This document shows, piece after piece, positions 1 to 11,814 of a stretch of DNA of 64,000 nt. Location of the stretch: positions 62,001 through 126,000 of the forward strand of contig JAYWVB010000034.1 in the NCBI GenBank assembly GCA_039881045.1. The letters are read 5' to 3'. Positions within the stretch are counted from its first letter, which is position 1, and each line of letters starts with the position of its first letter. The position numbers were made by a program, and so were the translations under genes. The notes under the pieces are model-generated. The model was given only the letters and a program-made list of their open reading frames with translations. It was not told the origin of the DNA and ran no database searches. This DNA is from Chaetomium olivaceum (Eukaryota; Ascomycota; Sordariomycetes; Sordariales; Chaetomiaceae).

Positions 1-862
1 TTCCGGTCTGATGGCAGGTAAAAAGACGCAGCATCGAGCGAAGCTGAGCTGACCCTGTCGGAATGGAGGGGTAGAGGGGTAATAAAAAGGTGGTGGGGTT
101 GCTGTGAAGCCGTGACGTCGGACGATGGTTGGCTGATCCCGGAGCTTGCTCTTGCTCGATGATGACACGAACCGTTCGGTAATTTGGGACCAAAGAATTG
201 GGAATGTGTTGCTATCTGTTCCCCCATAGATAGGAGATATACGCGAATGTTTTCTAGTACCAGCCCTTATACCATCTCGCTCCCCAGAGCTCTATCTTGG
301 CCATCGAGGTGGGCTTGGCTGTGTGGGCGTGCAAGCTGTGAGGCAGCTCAGCTCCGATTCTCGGCCGCTTCGTTTCATCCGAAGAAAAGGAGAAACGAGC
401 TTGGACGGATATTACAAACACGCTAATACTAAGACGCGACCGCAATTGGATTTTTTCTGGATTGGGAAACTTTATCCATGACCTAGGGTGCGCTTGATTT
501 AAGCTAGAAGCCCTTCGCGGCGGGACTCACACAAGACGCTTGGAGAACAGGGGAACGGAAGCAAGCTCGACACGCCAAAGCACAAGCGGGTTTGTTCAAT
601 GTATCGTTACAGAGTGTTCTCAGCGACAGACGAAACAACTAAGGACCTGCCCAACTCCATTCGCCGTGGGACTGGCGCGCAACCCGAGCCCCAATGCGAG
701 TTGCAATTTCTAAACCCAAAGGAGGAAGTGGAAGAAAAGGAAACAACAGATGAAAAGAACTATATCCGTTGTCGCGCCGGACAGTGCAAGTCAAATACCC
801 AGCACTATCCCGTTGTCATATCAACCCCGTTGCCACATATTGCAGTCTTCCGAGCGGTCGGT
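1..862. other. Gene-free left edge
   Basis: I see no coding region with recognisable protein features on either strand. Short open frames here look random and carry no motif. The right part is the 3' flank of the minus-strand Mpv17 gene. Confidence 0.5.
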
Positions 863-2000
863 TTATGGCAGCCGGATATCGGATCTCTCGGGGACGCGGT
901 TCTCCTGGGCGTTTTCGGCCGCATTGGAGAGCGACAGGTACGCGGTCCAAGCAATTCCGACCGTCGACACGAAGGGCTGTTGCATGACTGTCGTCAGCGG
1001 GTGCATAAAGCAAAACGGGATTAGTTCCGGGGCTAGCTCACCAGCTGGAACTGCACCGGCATGAGCCGGAAGTTGATGACCTGGACAGCAGGCCACAGCG
1101 CGTAGTTCGCCTTGAGCGTGGGCACATACATGTCACGCATCTTCTGGTACACGGCTCTCTTCCCGCCGCCTTCGGCGACCGTCATGGCCGTGAAGAAGGC
1201 CGCCACGCCGAATGGCGCAAAGATGAGCTGGTCAAACGCTACCCGCTTCATGGCCGGCATAAAGGCGGCTGTCTTGGTGATGGGGAAGGCGCTCTCGAGA
1301 AACTTGAACCAGCGGAACTGGATCGGAGCCATACAAAAGCCGTAGGCCATGAAGCGGGTTAGGCGTTCAAAGTCAAAAGGTGGCGGAAGTATCTTAGACT
1401 CTGGGATCAGCTCCCGGTCACTAAACGGGTTCTTGCGGTCGAGCTCGTGGATTTCGATGGCCAGGGCGTCATCGCGGGAGTTGAGGCGGCCGTTGGGGTG
1501 CTTGCGCACGGCGCGCTCTCGAATTGACGTAATGGTCTGCGCAACCGTGTCGGCGACGCCACCGAGAATTGAGTTGGTTACCATCATGGTGAGTACTGGG
1601 GTTTATGAGTCGTCAGCATGTCGTTGGGTTGTGGAGGTCGGCGTTTGGGTGGTCGGCAGTGTTGGGAGTTGGGCACGTACGAGGTCGCTCATCGTAGTAT
1701 GAGTTGAACCGGCTGGTGAGCCGGGCGAAGAGGGCCATCTCGATGAAGAAGATGATCGCATGCAATAGCGGCTGGGAGTTGACGCATTTCCGTTAGTAGT
1801 TGCTGCGACAGTAAGTGACGGCGCGAGGGTTGACAGAAGGCGATGGAACTGGGGATGGAACTTGAAGCCAGGAACCCTGGAACGGCAAGCGGCCCATGCG
1901 GCGAGACGAAAGCAAACAGGACAACACTCACAATTCGGCCGTAGATGAATCTGCTATTGAGCGTTCGAAGCCAGCGGCGGCGGGTCAACTCCCAAGACAT
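863..2000 (-). CDS. Mpv17/PMP22 family membrane protein
   Basis: This is an integral membrane protein of the Mpv17/PMP22 family, members of which sit in peroxisomal or mitochondrial inner membranes and are thought to form small pores. I assemble four exons: 2000-1932, 1771-1681, 1595-1042 and 976-863, all with GT-AG borders (donors GTGAGT, GTACGT, GTGAGC) and consistent phase, giving 275 codons plus stop. The N-terminal helix (LLHAIIFFIEMALFARL) comes from the small second exon. The family signature lies in the C-terminal half: FDFERLTRFMAYGF, then FDQLIFAPFG, then LWPAVQVINFRLMPVQFQL, and finally PFVSTVGIAWTAYLS in the last exon, which matches the conserved WP-x-NF-x(3)P-x(8)V-x(4)W-x(2)YLS pattern. 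The gene appears intact. The family call is firm; substrate and organelle are not visible from the sequence. Confidence 0.9.
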
Positions 2001-2930
2001 GTTGAAGATCTTGGGCGCAAATCCGATACGGAGCAGGTGGTATCTGGGCCCGCCAGAATCCCAGAGAAGTGATCAAAATGTTGGCACAGGTCGATGACGA
2101 CAGGCGGCACAGGGGTTTATCGCCGGATAACGACTGGGGCAACCTGGAATGAGAACAGGGCCCACAAGGCTGCGTGTACTTGAGCTTGCCGTTGGATTTG
2201 GCCCTAAAGTAATTCGTATAGATATAAATTACAAGTGTTGATGGGCAAGAAGAGATAAAAATCAAGTCACAACGATCAAAACTTTCCACGTCAGATGCGG
2301 ATGCTGAAATTGTGAAAGTTGGACAGTTCACCCTGATTGAGGCTGTGTGTGTGCCGAGCTACCGGCGGCATGGATGGAACCAAAACCCGACCAAAGGGGA
2401 TCGGATTCGCAACAATTCCATCCCCGGCTCCCTGTCAAGTCCGGCAGTCTCGGATGCTGACAAGCCGCTATATCTCAAATCGATCCCCAGTTAAACCACA
2501 ACATAGTATCTACATTTTAACATCGTCTGGCGATTGTTTACTCTGCAGTAAAATAATGTGATCAACTATATTGCAGGTAAGGCGCCAACCCCGATCATCA
2601 CAGCACCCGGTCTCTAACCGTGATCGGCTCTGGTATGGGGTTAGGGTTCCATAAACATGAACATGAGCCCTCAGACTGGACCAGCGCGAGTTTCACTGAA
2701 GGGGGAGTGGTCATTAGATCTTGTATCAAGTATTATTATTTTCATAAAATGTCAGAAAACTGAAACAAAGGGAATATATACTGATAATGCAAGAAGCTCA
2801 GCGCTGAAGCAACTCCTTTACTCCTCTATCGCCAACAACATCACAGCCTCCCACTCGACGCCATGCTAAACCCGCCAACAAAAACCCCCTCCCCAGTCAC
2901 ATAAAAACACAGCACCAAGCACACCAAGCA
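2001..2930. other. Intergenic stretch
   Basis: Divergent upstream space of the Mpv17 gene and 3' side of the next minus-strand gene. Locally AT-rich (2,200-2,260 and 2,710-2,800). No gene or RNA recognised. Confidence 0.5.
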
Positions 2931-4117
2931 CTAGTCATACCTCCGCGCGGGCATCTCCACAGGCATCTGCCCCTGAAAATACCCCGGCGGCGGACTCATA
3001 TCCCCCTCCCCGCGAATCGGCACCGGGTGCGAATTCGCCGCGTACATCTCGGCCCGGTCATTCCCCTGCGCCGGCGCCTCCACCAAGGGGGACTGCGGCG
3101 CGAACGGGCCTCCCTTCCCCGCGCACATCTCGGCCCGCTCGTGGCCCTGCACCGGCGCCTCCACGGGCGTGCACCCTTCGCTCGGCGCCTCCACCCGCTC
3201 GTGGCCCTGGCCCATCTCCATCACCCCGCCCGTGTAGTAGTGCTTGGTGTCGATCATACCCGGCGAATCTGCCCGCAGTGCTGCGTAGGGGAGGGAGTTG
3301 GACCCGTTGTCGGACGGTTTCCCGCCGGCGATGCCGCCGCCTGGGAGGAGGTTGTGGCGCCGTCGTCGCCAGATGAAGATGGCCGCTGCGAGGGTGAGGA
3401 GGAAGAGCGCGGCTGCGCCGATGGCGATGCCGACGATGGCGCCTATGGAGATGGAGGGGTTGGATGTGACGGGGCGGGTGAGTTCGGGGTGGATGTCGAG
3501 TTAGGGACGGTGGTTGTCGGGGCGGAGGTGGTGACGCCAGTGGTGGCGCTGCTGAGGGTGGATGTTTCTGGCCGGTCGGAGGCCTTCCAGGCGATCTGGA
3601 TCATGGGCGCGTACAGGTTCATGGCCGTGACTGCTCTGTTGGGGAGCGTCGTGAAGCCAAAGTTGTTGCTGGAACCGCCCTCACAGGAGATGGTCGGGAA
3701 CTGGGTGGACTTGGCCCGCATCAGGCACGTCTGGCCCTGGAGGTTGTCACACTTGAAGCCCTCCGGGCAGCAGCCGACAAACGTCTCTTCGGCTTCCATC
3801 TGGAACTGATGCTTCCATTGGGATGTCACGCCCTCGACTGCCGAGCAGGCCGACGTATATCCTACCGGGCATTCCAACCCAGGGGAGTAGAAACCCCACC
3901 CATACAAGGGCAGCGCCGTCGGCTCGTGAGCCCCCTCGGTCGTTGTCGGCCAGCAGTTCGTGTTGTCCACTTCTTTTTCCGCTCCGCATGTCTGGCCCCA
4001 CCAGGCGACATCGCATGATTCGCACAATCCAACGGCGATGGTACACGGTGCTGGCGGCGTGAAGGTTGTTGTGAGGGGGCCGAGAATCGTCCGGTCTCTG
4101 TCTGTGAACGCCGCCAT
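2931..4117 (-). CDS. Single-pass membrane protein, Cys-rich ectodomain (frame break)
   Basis: Fungal hypothetical membrane protein. From the chosen ATG at 4117 (MAAFTDRDRTILGPLTTTF) an ectodomain of about 220 residues has many cysteines (CESCDVAWWGQTC, GCCPEGFKCDN, CLMRA) and a Ser/Thr/Pro linker. It is followed by one strong transmembrane helix (SISIGAIVGIAIGAAALFLL) with a basic stop-transfer WRRRRH at 3,353-3,440, then a cytoplasmic tail with repeated GHER/EAP units (VEAPVQGHERAEM, VEAPAQGNDRAEM) ending at 2,931. Ectodomain and membrane part are in frames one base apart. One more base in the GGGG run at 3,471-3,474 would join them, and I find no credible GT-AG intron there. No classical signal peptide is visible. 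Function is unknown; the layout resembles fungal cell-wall sensor-like proteins, which is inference only. Confidence 0.7.
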
Positions 4118-5399
4118 GGTCGTCTGCTCACTTTCTCTGCGGTCTTGCCAGTCCTTTCTTCCCACGGTTGATGGATGTCGCGGAGTCGCAGTACTATCAC
4201 TCGAGGACTAAGGAGGGCAAGCATGCGTGACATAAAAGATCCTGGAACTGGACATCTGCTGGGGACGACTCCCGCCTTTTCATGGGACGACACTAGCCTC
4301 GAAGCTTGACAACGTTTTTCCTCAGCTGGGCCCCTTTGCCCGGGTCTGGAGCGCTTGGCTCCGCCCGTCTTCTAACCATGTCGATTTCGGACAGGACGCC
4401 GGGGCTAGCATGGCAGCCGGGGTCTTGGCACATGGATCCAGGGGGCCCTTGCAACCATGCCGCTTCCGTCTGTTGTTGTCTGAGCTATGATTTGCCAGTT
4501 ACCCGCCCTCATTCTTCCTCCGGCTGGGATCGCGGCTGTGTGACCTGATCTCAAGTTGGCGGCCAGGCTGCAGGGGAGCATCGGGATCAGGATAGAGGTA
4601 TTCTCGCCAGGCATCGAAGCCTCTCAAACGCAAGAGGGAGAACTTTCAACAACATTGGGCAAAGTTTTGTCTCAGCAGCCGCCATACCCGCCGATATTGT
4701 ACAACTCACCCCCCGTGCCCCTTTTCCCCCTTCTCGCCGACCCACTCCCGATTCACTGGTTCTTCTTCGCCTGGAGTGGATACCAGACGCGGGGGCAAAC
4801 GTTGAGCTTTGCCAAGGCGCTCTAGGGAGTGGTGATTTCCAGTGCAGACTCGACGCCGGACATCAAGGTCCGGGAAACCGGGTATGGTGGACCATGGCAT
4901 GGGAGTTATCGTGGCTACCATGGGTCAGGAAACGAAGTGCGTTTTCGGTGTTGAGATTCGAGAAGAACGGACCCGAGTCAGGTACGGAAGCCATCTCCGG
5001 GACAGCTGACGTGAGAATTTCGGTTTCGGGGATCAGCCCTAACCGACCCTGCCAAGCAACTCACCAAGGCAAGTCGCCGTTCATCTCTGGGTTGTAATTC
5101 GGCAGTTTCCCGAATGGGAAGCTATATGAACGTAGCGTGCTTCTTTGCGGAGGACGCGATGGGCTTGGGGTTCAGCTCGAGCTGGTTCTTGTTGCCGTTC
5201 GGCTTCCTGAGGTCTCAAAGAGAGTTCGAAGTCACGATCTTCCTCCCTTGGCGGTTGCCGACTCCGTCGGTCCTAGGAGCTACCTAAGCAGTAGTATTTT
5301 TTTTGACAGAGTAGTAGTAAAAGCTAAGCAGTTCTAACACACACTGAATATCACACATTTATTTGTCCATCCATCCTACTTGTACCGTCCAAGCCTGCC
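4118..5399. other. Intergenic stretch, no gene seen
   Basis: About 1.3 kb between two minus-strand genes. Short open frames occur on both strands but none shows domain motifs or exon-like borders. It holds the promoter side of the membrane-protein gene and the 3' region of the MYND gene. Confidence 0.5.
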
Positions 5400-8300
5400 C
5401 TACTTCTTGGGAGTGCACGCCTGTTTATGGCGCTTCCAATCCGCCCGCTGGCATGCCTCGCCACAATACTTGACCTTTCGACACCTACCGCAGCTCTTCA
5501 GCTCTTCGTCATTCTTTGACTTTTCCCTCCCACAGTTCCGGCATCCGTTAACGTTATCCTGCTCCTCCTCTTCGGCCGTTTCTCGACCGCACGCAGACGC
5601 CAACTCCTTAAAGTTCAGAACCACATCCTCGGCCAGGGCGCTTGCGAACAAGGGCGAAATGGCGGCCCGGACACAATGCTTCTCGAACATCGCCCATAGG
5701 GGGATATCGGCCCCCCAACCCTCCGGAAACACGCCCTTGCCACAACCACAAACCACCTCCTCCCCCATCTCCACCGACACCGGCGCCTTCCACACGCCCT
5801 CTTCCGCACAATAGTACTCACAACCCTCCTTGTGCGCCCACAGACCGCCGCGGCAGCGCTCAACCCACGCCGGCAGCACCTCCCGCCACAGCCTCATCTC
5901 CTCGGCATCCACCACGACCACCACCACCCCATCACCACCACCAAGACCCATCAACTTCCCCAAATACCCCCCCAGCCGCTCAAACACCCGCTCCGTCATC
6001 GCCAGCACCCCACAATCCAGCACCACCGCCCGCCGCGCCAGATCCATCCGCAGCGCCGACACAAACACCAGCACATCCCCCGGCGTCGCCGCATTCGGAT
6101 CCCGCAGCGCAAACACACGCTCGGCCCTGCCCGCACCACCACCATAACCCACCGCACCCACAACCGCTCCACCACCGCCGTCGCCGCCACGCACCGACGT
6201 CAAACCCGCAACCTGCAGCAGCATGGTATACAGCGACTCCTTGAAGTCGACGCGGGCGTGTTCGGGCGCGGGGGGTTGGGGGACGGTTGATGGGTGTGCG
6301 GGCGCGCGCAGGCGGAACTCGCGCGGCGAGAACATCTGGTTGAGGTGCATGGGCAGGAAGGGGGTGGGGTCGGCGTTGGAGCCGATGGTAAGCGGGGGCG
6401 GCAGGGGGATGGTGAGGCGCGGGTGGGCGGATAGCGTGGTGTAGGGGGTTGTGTAGCAGATGGGGATGGCGGCGGTGGTGGTGGCCTTGGGGGCGGGGTG
6501 GGGGTGCTTGGGTTTTTTCTTGTTCTTCTTCTTGGTGGTGGCGGTTGTGGTGGTGGTTGTGATGGTGTTGACGTTGGGGGGGGTGGGGGGAAGTAGAGGG
6601 GGGCGGTAAAGGTTGCTGAGGGGTACGCGGCCGGGTTGGGGATGATGGGCGCGGTGAGTTCGATGTAGTGGGAGGTGCGCGCGATGCGGGTGGTGACAGC
6701 CTGGGCGAGGACTGGGAGGGGAAAGGTGACGGTCAGAGTGGTCGTGTCAACCGTCACGGTGAAGGTGCAAGGGGTCATTGGGGTGGTGTGGACCTTAGCG
6801 CCGTTGCTGAGGGATGTGCGCAGGCCGTCGAGGAGAATGTTTTTGCGCACGGTGAGAGACGTGAGCCTCGATGTTGAGGGGTCGGCGTGGGCCCCTGTGG
6901 TGGTCGTAATACCCGAGTCGCTCTGACCAAGAGGCGTGAAGGTGTCTTCGGTAAAGCCCGGGATCACCATCATGTCGGCGAGGTTGGGAAGTTCCCTTGT
7001 GATATACACACTATCAGTGTCCCCAATTGTCGTCTTGAATAAACTCAAATCAAGCCCTAGGCTCTTCAAGCGATGCACGAAAGTTTCGACGGCAGTAGGG
7101 GTGCTCTGAACGCCAAGGGATACAACCGTGGCTCGAGGGTCAAGAAGCAGGGTCCAGGAGGGGACCCTGAAAGACACATACAAGGCGCAATTCCCATGCC
7201 AGCCCTGCAAGTCCTCCCTAACGCTGACGGCGAAGGAGTTGGTAAAGCGTGACCCGCTGGTGGAGAGCTCGCCGAAACCGAGTTGCACGGCAGAAAAGTT
7301 ATTCTCCCAAGCCATAGGGCTCGCTGAAGAGCTCCGCATCACGGCTTGCACGGGGACTGTTCCGATCTCATGAGCGGGGGGGTTCGTCAATGACATGACC
7401 GCGGATCGTGGCACCTTCAGCGTGATGCAAACAGATGGCGGCATGTCCTGCCACCCTGCCAGGCCAGGGCCGGACCTTGGTTCGGATCCCGTCATTGTTC
7501 GGAAGCTGGCGAAGTCCTTGAACGTGTCAACCGAGTGCAGACCCAGGAGGTGCATGTACAGATACAGCTCCTGAAGGTAATGCTTTCCCATCAGCAAGAG
7601 GTGGTCGGACTCGAGCTGCGAGAGTAGCTTGTCCATGGCGCTGGCCCAGTCTGTGACAACGCGCCCCTTGACCAGCATGAGCAAAGCCAAGAACCCTGTG
7701 CGGGCGTAAAGGGGGAGCGAAAGGTCCTGGAGCAACTCGAGGGTGGGGTCCGCCATCCATCTTCTCAGCTGCTCGATCGGAAACATGTCGACATAAACCC
7801 GGTAAAGCAACGCTGCCAGGTCGCCTGCGTCAATATGCAGGGGGTCAAGGCGTGCCCCCGGTCCCAATGGCGGGCGCTTCCATGTGATCCTCGAGTAGAT
7901 CTGCCCCCTCTCCCTCACTTCCGCCCCTACGCGTTGGTCCTTGAAGGCGGCCATTATCAACTGTTCATCGCCAACGGATGAATAAGCGGTATTTGTCCAA
8001 TACTCCATAGGAAACAGAGCTAACAACAGGGAGGCTGTGGCGAGGTGGCCGCCAACGAGATTGTCAAGGTGCTCTTGCTGCGAATTGGCCTCACGCTGAA
8101 CCACGGTCTCGGTATACAGGCTGGATGAGACATCGCCGTCAAGAAGCGGTGAGGTGGCGACAAGAAGGTTGAGGCCGCGCATATGATCAAGGAGGTTCGA
8201 AGTGTCGATGACGTTGAAGCAAACCGGGGCAGTCCCGTTGCCATTGTAGTCATCTGCGACAAGCACGAGTGGCTCCATAGTCTCATGTCGACTCCGATAA

Positions 8301-9422
8301 TGGAAGGCGGTCGTGGCTGAACCGGTAGCACGCCGATGCTGAAGTGTGTGACAAAAGGGCAAGGCGTCCCCGGAAAAGAAGCGAAGAGTCAACTCGTGTT
8401 CTGCCTGTCTCCTGAACGTCTTGCTCCAATTGGAGAATTCGGCCTGGGCGGCTGTCACGATATCCGAGAGCTTCGGTTTGCTCAAGCCACCGCGAGGCAA
8501 GGAGGAGTCCGATGCGAAGGGTACATATGCGGCGGACAGGTGGTATCCGAACAAGGGGTCCGTGCCGTAGTGAAGCTTGACGGTGGCGTCTGGAGATGCA
8601 AACATGGGGTTCGCAAAGGTGGCTTGGGAGCGAGTTTTGTAGTCCGGATGGAGGCTGCCGTGTTGCCAGAAGTGTTGGTGGGGCTGTTCAGATCCAACGC
8701 AGCGAATGCGCCGGTAGGCGTGGCAGATCGGAGGCCAGTTGCTGAGAACTTGGTTTCACCTGCCACACGCTCGCGTGCATCGATGGCTTCCTTGAACGTC
8801 TTCTTCATCCAAGATTGTTTCTCGCTAGCAGCAGAGATGTAGAACGCCCAAGCTCCAAACACAAGCGCTAGGGTTCCCTTGTCGCAAAACCGGATCAGCT
8901 TGCCGTATGCACCTTCGCGCCAGGCCTTGAGGGTGGTAGCCAAGGCGTGTAGCTTTTTGACTTGGACCAGCAGTCGGTTGTGGCAGGCCTGGTCAAGGAA
9001 CACATGGTAGAAGATGTTCCAGTTGTCCACGCTTTTATGACCGTCCGGGTCGTCGAGAATCAGCGTGAAGAGGATGATGTTTCGCGCTACCCGTGTGTTA
9101 GTAACCCACACAGATTTGAACCGACAAGTATCTCGGTGGTAGGAAGGATTGCTGACCGATGATTGTGGGCTCAATGTCACAGCAAGTGATGTCCATTGAG
9201 CGGGGTGCTAGCCTTTATTAGCGCCGAAATATCGCTCGTTATTCAGATATCTAACTTACCATCGCAGTAGGTGATGAACAGGATGTTGCGGGGATCGCCA
9301 CAACCAAGCAGCAAGATGTCGGCCTTCTTCTCGGGCGGAAGTCCCTGGGTCAGGCTTACAGCGGGCGTGTTGCCGATCGGGTAGAAGTGGAACCACAGAT
9401 TGGCATAGGCCGGAGTCAACAT
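5400..9422 (-). CDS. DUF4470 and MYND zinc-finger protein
   Basis: Large fungal protein of about 1,300 residues with an N-terminal DUF4470 domain and a C-terminal MYND zinc finger. Start ATG at 9422 (MLTPAYANLWFHFYPIGN). Exon 1 is 9422-9260, exon 2 is 9207-9157 and exon 3 starts at 9086. The phases fit and the junction yields DITCCDIEPTIIARN, the DUF4470 hallmark after DILLLGCGDPRNILF. The middle contains HYGTDPLFGYH, RFFSGDALPFCHTLQH and CFNVIDTSNLLDH, conserved in this family. The MYND finger spans about 5,403-5,540 (CRNCGREK, CGRCRKVKYC, CQRADWKRHKQAC). Two single-base frame breaks occur: at the G4 run 8,680-8,683 and in the poly-proline tract at the G8 run 6,576-6,583. One extra C/G at each restores the family reading, so these are probably sequencing errors. 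MYND fingers bind protein partners; the cellular role is unknown. Confidence 0.85.
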
Positions 9423-9704
9423 GGTGATGGCAAGGTTGGAGTTTTGCGGAGTTGCACGGAGTTGGTTGTCAATGAGAACAGATTTGGATGATGAAAGAGT
9501 TCGAATGAATCTGGGGACGAAGTTTTGACCCTTAGCTGAGAAAATAGATGCGTTATGCATGCGTATTCAAGAGCGGGAGGGGAGGCCGAAAAGCATACAA
9601 ACACGCAAGGAAGCTTAGCCAGTTAAGCTTGGAGAAGCCGTTTGTTGTTTCGCCAGTGATTGAGGCCTACTGCCAAACAACGACAAGCTGCAGGCGTCCT
9701 ACGG

Positions 9705-10570
9705 CTAGACCTTCTCGATTACTTTCCAAATCACACCGCCCACTCTCACTTCGTCGTCAAGCGTAGTCTCGTGGGCAAGATGCGTCGCAATCTCAGTCGG
9801 CAGCTCTTGGTTCCCAATTCGAACTTGTGTCACCCACCACTGCTGGGCGGCATCCCACTTGAGCCTTTCCACGGTGATGTCGTCGCCATCCCGGGCAAAG
9901 GCCTGGCAGTATTGACCCAACCGAACCACCAATCCCCGCTTGACCCTTTTCTCCGGTCCCTCTCCGCGGCCTCCCACCACGCTTTCCATCTGTAATGCGA
10001 TGCAAGTAACCTTCCCGTCCCCACCGCCCGGCACAGGCACAATCTCGATTGGATCGGACCGCCATATCTCCTCATAATCTGTGTCCACGCCGGTGGCCGG
10101 GTTCAACATCCGGCCCGTTTCAATGGTCAGGCTGGCATCTGACGGGTCGTCAAACATATCGCCCTCATCCACAACGCCGTCGCAATCAGCCGCCCGTGAG
10201 TCAATCCAATGGGCCCATTGGCCGTGCCTGATCTCTTTCCCCGAATCTCCGCTGGAGGGGACCACAGATGATGACGAAGTGCCAGCGATAGCCCAATCTA
10301 AGCGGGAGAGCGGGAGTGTGACGTGGTCTGTCGGCACGGCGATGAGCATATTGTGTGCCTGATCCTCAACTCTCATCGGATCAAGAAGGGCAGTGATGAT
10401 GAGACATGGGAGCCTGCAGACTCACCCTTGGCACCAGCTGACAAGTCGGACTTGAGGATACGGAGATCCACAAACCGACGGTTGGGCGTTGTCAAGACGA
10501 TGGTTGATGTGGGCTCGCTGGCCTCATGCGGCAGCCAGCGTATGGAGTCTCGAATGGAGATGTCACACAT
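9705..10570 (-). CDS. HRI1: HRI1 family protein
   Basis: Homologue of yeast Hri1, a conserved fungal protein of unknown function whose yeast member binds Hrr25 kinase and Sec72. Start ATG at 10570 (MCDISIRDSIRWLP), chosen because the family begins at ISIRDSIRW. Exon 1 is 10570-10426. A 56-nt intron has donor GTGAGT, with the acceptor placed at 10370 to keep phase. Exon 2 is 10369-9705. Family landmarks are TIVLTTPNRRFVDLRILK, LDWAIAGTSSS, WAHWIDSR, DEGDMFDDP, GRMLNPATG, YEEIWRSDP, VVRLGQYCQ and the closing VRVGGVIWKVIEKV. About 270 residues, complete, no frame break. The acceptor AG at 10,370-10,371 is not preceded by a pyrimidine, so the exact border is less certain than the gene call. Confidence 0.88.
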
Positions 10571-10999
10571 CGGAATGAGCGGTTGAAAGTTGACTCGTGG
10601 GAAAGCGAAGTCAATCTTTGAACCGGAATGAGTGCGAAGTAGTGCGGGGAAGAAACCGGAGCCCAAGAGATGCTCCAATTGTTGTGGATTTACACAGGTA
10701 TAACCCTAACCCCTGTACTACGGCGGTCGTGTACACAGTACAATTCGAGCCGCCTCCCCTGAGCTCCGGAACCTCAGGACATGACGGGAGCTTTTGTTTG
10801 AGTTAATAAAATGAGAATAAACGCAAATGGGTGCAGAATAACTATAGTTCTAGAAATCATCTCATACAAGCCCTTTCTCCATGGCCCGCAGCCGAGGTAA
10901 CTCCAATATTCCAAGTTCATGTATCCCCTGACCACCGGGTATTCGTTCCACGAAAGGCTCAATCCTCTTTATCAACACACACTCCCGCCTCGAACTATC
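10571..10999. other. Intergenic stretch before the 5S genes
   Basis: Promoter side of HRI1. Nothing recognisable as coding. It contains a TAACCCTAACCC-like string at about 10,690 that is too short to be telomeric. Confidence 0.4.
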
Positions 11000-11119
11000 A
11001 CATACGACCATACCTGCCAGAAAACACGGGATCCCGTCCGCTCTCCCCTAGTTAAACTCGCAAGGGCCGAACTAGTACTCAGGTCGGTGACGACTGGGGA
11101 ATCCTCGGTGTTGTATGTA
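11000..11119 (+). rRNA. 5S rRNA gene copy 1
   Basis: About 119 nt with fungal 5S layout: start ACATACGACCATA, internal GGGATCCCGTCCGCTC, the C-box-like GTCGGTGACGACTGGGGAATCC region and the closing GGTGTTGTATGT. A T5 tract follows, fitting a Pol III terminator. Filamentous ascomycetes disperse 5S genes in the genome, which fits. Helix and loop segments differ from the second copy nearby, so expression of each copy is untested; a divergent or pseudogene copy is possible. Confidence 0.8.
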
Positions 11120-11185
11120 TTTTTGCTACTATGAATGAGCCCACGGGAACCCACTCTATAAACAACACTGGCTCGTTTAACTTTT

Positions 11186-11304
11186 ACATACGACCATACC
11201 TACTTGAACATACGGGATCCCGTCCGCTCTCCCCTAGTCAAACAAGTAAAGGCCAAACTAGTACTCAGGTCGGTGACGACTGGGGAATCCTTGGTGTTGT
11301 ATGT
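11186..11304 (+). rRNA. 5S rRNA gene copy 2
   Basis: Second 5S-like gene in the same orientation, starting 186 bp downstream of the first. It shares ACATACGACCATACCT at the 5' end, GGGATCCCGTCCGCTCTCCC, ACTAGTACTCAGGTCGGTG and the closing TTGGTGTTGTATGT, followed by TCTTTTT, a Pol III-type terminator. Differences from copy 1 lie mainly in the helix after position 15 and at bases 55-70. Confidence 0.8.
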
Positions 11305-11814
11305 TCTTTTTGCCCCTCGCTGTCCCTGAAAACCCTCCCTTTTCGCGCCGACAACGGCTACCGCTGCCCATATTGGTTCAGGCCATTATAGAGGTTGTTC
11401 AAGGGAGACATATCAGTTGCTAAACATATACTCGGTATGCAGGTGATGGTGTTTCGGTTTGCCTGCCGGTGATTATGGGCTGGCTGCAGACCTGGATCAT
11501 GTCCCTTCGCCATGCTGTGTGCGTTGGGGAATCCGGTGGATAAGGCGTGGTTGGCGGATATCCTCCAAGTGTCTTGGGAGCAGCATGGCTTTAAAAACCA
11601 GGGCGGTCTCAGGAATACCATGAACCGCGTCGTTTTTCTGCTAGTAATGGGTCAAGGCTGTGATATCCGAAATTACGGAGCAGTCCATCGGAACACACCA
11701 GACTCGAGTTGGCGGGCCGGAGAATGTCGATGTCGTGCAACCAGCGTTCCCTACATAATAAAGAGGAGATAGCTAATAAGTTCCCACGCAGATATTGTAC
11801 ATCCCGCCTGGCGC
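11305..11814. other. Intergenic stretch
   Basis: Space between the 5S gene pair and the aldo-keto reductase remnant. No supported feature. Confidence 0.4.

Noticed and set aside
3350..3560. An intron joining ectodomain and membrane part of the 3-kb gene
   Set aside because: The only GT...AG pairs are too short or have the branch point at the donor; a missing base in the GGGG run explains it better.
3027..3809. 260-codon open frame on plus
   Set aside because: It lies antisense to the membrane-protein gene, is Arg/Gly/Val rich without motifs, and arises from GC-rich codons on the other strand.
5642..6244. 200-codon Pro/His/Thr-rich frame on plus
   Set aside because: Antisense to the MYND gene's Gly/Val/Ala-rich part; low-complexity shadow.
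6200..6600. Pro-rich C-terminus of the DUF4470 middle frame
   Set aside because: Composition changes abruptly at the G8 run and the neighbouring frame gives family-like protein, so the Pro-rich end is out of frame.
10685..10700. Telomere-like TAACCCTAACCCC
   Set aside because: Only two units, embedded between genes.
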